Source: Novosphingobium silvae (GTDB lineage: Bacteria > Pseudomonadota > Alphaproteobacteria > Sphingomonadales > Sphingomonadaceae). From it: 64,000 nt of DNA. The first letter of the stretch is position 1. Each line of letters begins with the position of its first letter. The notes beneath the pieces were generated by a model. The model saw only the letters and a program-made list of their open reading frames with translations. It did no database searches and was not told where the DNA came from. The position numbers and the translations under genes are program-made. Positions 62,574 to 64,000 of the stretch are shown piece by piece. The stretch lies in NCBI RefSeq assembly GCF_009856825.1, contig NZ_WVTD01000015.1, forward strand, positions 1 through 64,000, read 5' to 3'.

Positions 62574-63560
62574 TCAACGGTCTGTGCGCCCGCGCCGCAA
62601 GAGCAGCAGGGCTCCTCCTGCCAAGGCAGACACCGCCGTAGCGCCCGCGGCGATCGCCGCCTTACGGCGCACTTCCGGCCGCCGCGAATGACCGTCGGGT
62701 CCGCTCGGCGTCGTCGGCGGCGAGAACAGGGTGCCATCGGTGACTTCGCCCCGCTCCGCCTTGCGCGACCAGGCGTCCATGAAGCCGTTCATCATGGAGG
62801 CGCTCAGGTTGGGCGTGGCGAACTGAACCAGTTTCAGCCCGATGCCGGGTGCGCCCACGAAGGTCGAGTTCCTCGGCCGGCGTGCAAGCCTGACCACCGC
62901 CCGGGCGACGGTGTCTGGCGGCAGCGATCCGGGCGGAAGCGAAAGGCGAGCGCCCGTGTAGTTTCCCGCATGCCCAACCGCAGGCGTATCCACGAACGTG
63001 GGGTAGACATCGCAGATGTGGATGTTCGGCCGCTTGGACAGTTCGCCTCGAAGCGCCTCGCTGAACCCGCGCAGGCCGAACTTGCTGGCAGCATAAGCTG
63101 CCGCATAGGGCGTCCCAACGAAGGCGCCGACGGAGATCATGTTCACCCATGTCCCGCGATCCTGCTGCAGGAAGATCGGCAGAACCGCGTGGGCCTCGTA
63201 CATGTGGCTGAGGAGGTTTGCCTTGATCACCTCCTCATGATCCTGAAGGGGGACGTCCTGGTACTTGCCCACCACGCCCACGCCGACGCAGCTGAACCAC
63301 AGGTCGATGCCGCCCAGCAGGTCGCGTGCCTCGCTTGCGAAGGCTGCGACCGCTTCGGCGTCCGTCACGTCGAGCACCCGAACCTCGGCCGTGCCTCCCG
63401 CCTCGCGGCAGCGGCGCGCGATGTCTTCGAGGCCAGGCTCGCCGCGGGCGGCGAGCACCACGCGCGCGCCATCCCGGGCGAAGGCGATGGCAGTGGCTGC
63501 ACCGATCCCGCTCGAGGCTCCGGTGATGACGATGCGCTTCCCGGCGCTGCTTCGGCTCAT
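62574..63560 (-). CDS. SDR family oxidoreductase with C-terminal membrane anchor
   Basis: A 328-residue classical SDR: RIVITGASSGIGAATAIAFA near 9, CVGVG in place of NNAG near 91, catalytic Ser in NMISVGA and Tyr/Lys in YAASKFGLRG. The last 40 residues are basic then hydrophobic (KAAIAAGATAVSALAGGALL, ending LLRRGRTDR), a tail anchor that places the enzyme at the inner membrane. Substrate unknown; such proteins often act on lipids or cell-envelope compounds. It is upstream of the PEBP gene on the same strand. Confidence 0.85.
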   Translation of the reverse strand: MSRSSAGKRIVITGASSGIGAATAIAFARDGARVVLAARGEPGLEDIARRCREAGGTAEVRVLDVTDAEAVAAFASEARDLLGGIDLWFSCVGVGVVGKYQDVPLQDHEEVIKANLLSHMYEAHAVLPIFLQQDRGTWVNMISVGAFVGTPYAAAYAASKFGLRGFSEALRGELSKRPNIHICDVYPTFVDTPAVGHAGNYTGARLSLPPGSLPPDTVARAVVRLARRPRNSTFVGAPGIGLKLVQFATPNLSASMMNGFMDAWSRKAERGEVTDGTLFSPPTTPSGPDGHSRRPEVRRKAAIAAGATAVSALAGGALLLLRRGRTDR

Positions 63561-63651
63561 GTGCGTGTCTCCATCCTGATGGAACTTCCACCCGATCGGG
63601 CCTGTTCCCGCGCGCTGTCGCGGATCGATCTCGCCCGGTCGGCCGCCTGCG

Positions 63652-64000
63652 TCACGCCCGGGTCATCCATGCGAACGCCTGCTGCAGGCGAGCGGCGGCG
63701 TTCGTTTCGAAGATCGCGCCATGTGCGAAGATCACCCGCTCGGGCTGCAGCGCGGTGACGCGGCCGATCGCCTTGCGGGCCGCTTCTCCTCCCAGCTTCA
63801 GCGCCTTGCGGACATGATGCGCGGTCGTCCCCCGGTTTCCGCCTGCGGCTTGTACGGCAAGGCGAGTCACGGGCGGTAACTTGTGCGGTTCAAGGTTCTG
63901 GATCGTGTCGCAGAGTATCAGCGTGCGGCTGCTCTTGTGGAAGAAGTAGCTTTCGCAGAAACCGCCGCCCCCACGTATGAGCCCCTGGTCCAGCGCATCG
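63652..64000 (-). CDS. DUF4336-family protein, partial at the window edge
   Basis: The reading frame enters from beyond base 64000 and ends at 63652, giving the last 115 residues. FCESYFFHKSSRTLILCDTI followed by QNLEP is the signature of DUF4336, a metallo-beta-lactamase-like fold family of unknown function. The end (PERVIFAHGAIFETNAAARL) keeps a His that may bind metal. The N-terminal part is outside the window. An internal GTG at 63870 would give only 72 residues and cut the domain, so it is not the start. Confidence 0.8.
   Translation of the reverse strand, partial: DALDQGLIRGGGGFCESYFFHKSSRTLILCDTIQNLEPHKLPPVTRLAVQAAGGNRGTTAHHVRKALKLGGEAARKAIGRVTALQPERVIFAHGAIFETNAAARLQQAFAWMTRA

Overview
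The window is high-GC DNA from an alphaproteobacterium, most likely a Sphingomonadales member of Novosphingobium or Sphingomonas type. This is inferred from the many TonB-dependent receptors, a HWE-type sensor kinase beside KaiB/KaiC homologues, a Zymomonas-like glucose-fructose oxidoreductase/gluconolactonase pair, and a D-xylose dehydrogenase very close to the Caulobacter enzyme. No rRNA, tRNA, CRISPR array or transposase was recognised.

Left part (1-19,000): a TonB-dependent receptor lacking its N-terminus (153-2600) is followed by a compact maltodextrin-to-trehalose operon (glgX/treX, treZ, treY), a malic enzyme fused to a phosphotransacetylase domain, a general SDR, a kaiC-kaiB-histidine kinase operon with overlapping stop/start codons, and a membrane PQQ glucose dehydrogenase.

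Middle part (19,000-39,050): a five-gene minus-strand operon reads GH74 endo-xyloglucanase, GH35, GH31 alpha-xylosidase with PA14 insert, GH29 alpha-L-fucosidase and a second GH35. Together these can take fucogalactoxyloglucan apart. A divergent esterase and a convergent TonB receptor lie beside it. Next comes a glucose-to-gluconate module: a Tat-exported Gfo/Idh/MocA oxidoreductase, gluconolactonase, a stand-alone LuxR-type DNA-binding protein, GntP permease, GntR-family regulator and gluconokinase.

Right part (39,050-64,000): two paralogous ~1,010-residue secreted proteins join a duplicated beta-helix region to a C-terminal SMP-30-like propeller. They flank a TonB receptor and are followed by a ThuA-domain protein; I do not know a described system with this layout. 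Then come GH43, GH39, GH1 and a second GH31, and divergently xylB (D-xylose dehydrogenase), a sugar MFS transporter, an aldose 1-epimerase and a LacI-family regulator. The end holds ExoD, a PEBP protein, a membrane-anchored SDR and a partial DUF4336 protein.

Seven copies of a LacI-type operator (consensus YGRTAnCGCTAnCA) sit upstream of the GH74 operon, the middle TonB receptor, the GH39-GH43 operon and the GH31-GH1/xylB divergent region. This suggests one regulon, probably run by the LacI-family protein at 60023-61153, linking xyloglucan and xylan breakdown to xylose oxidation and glucose oxidation.
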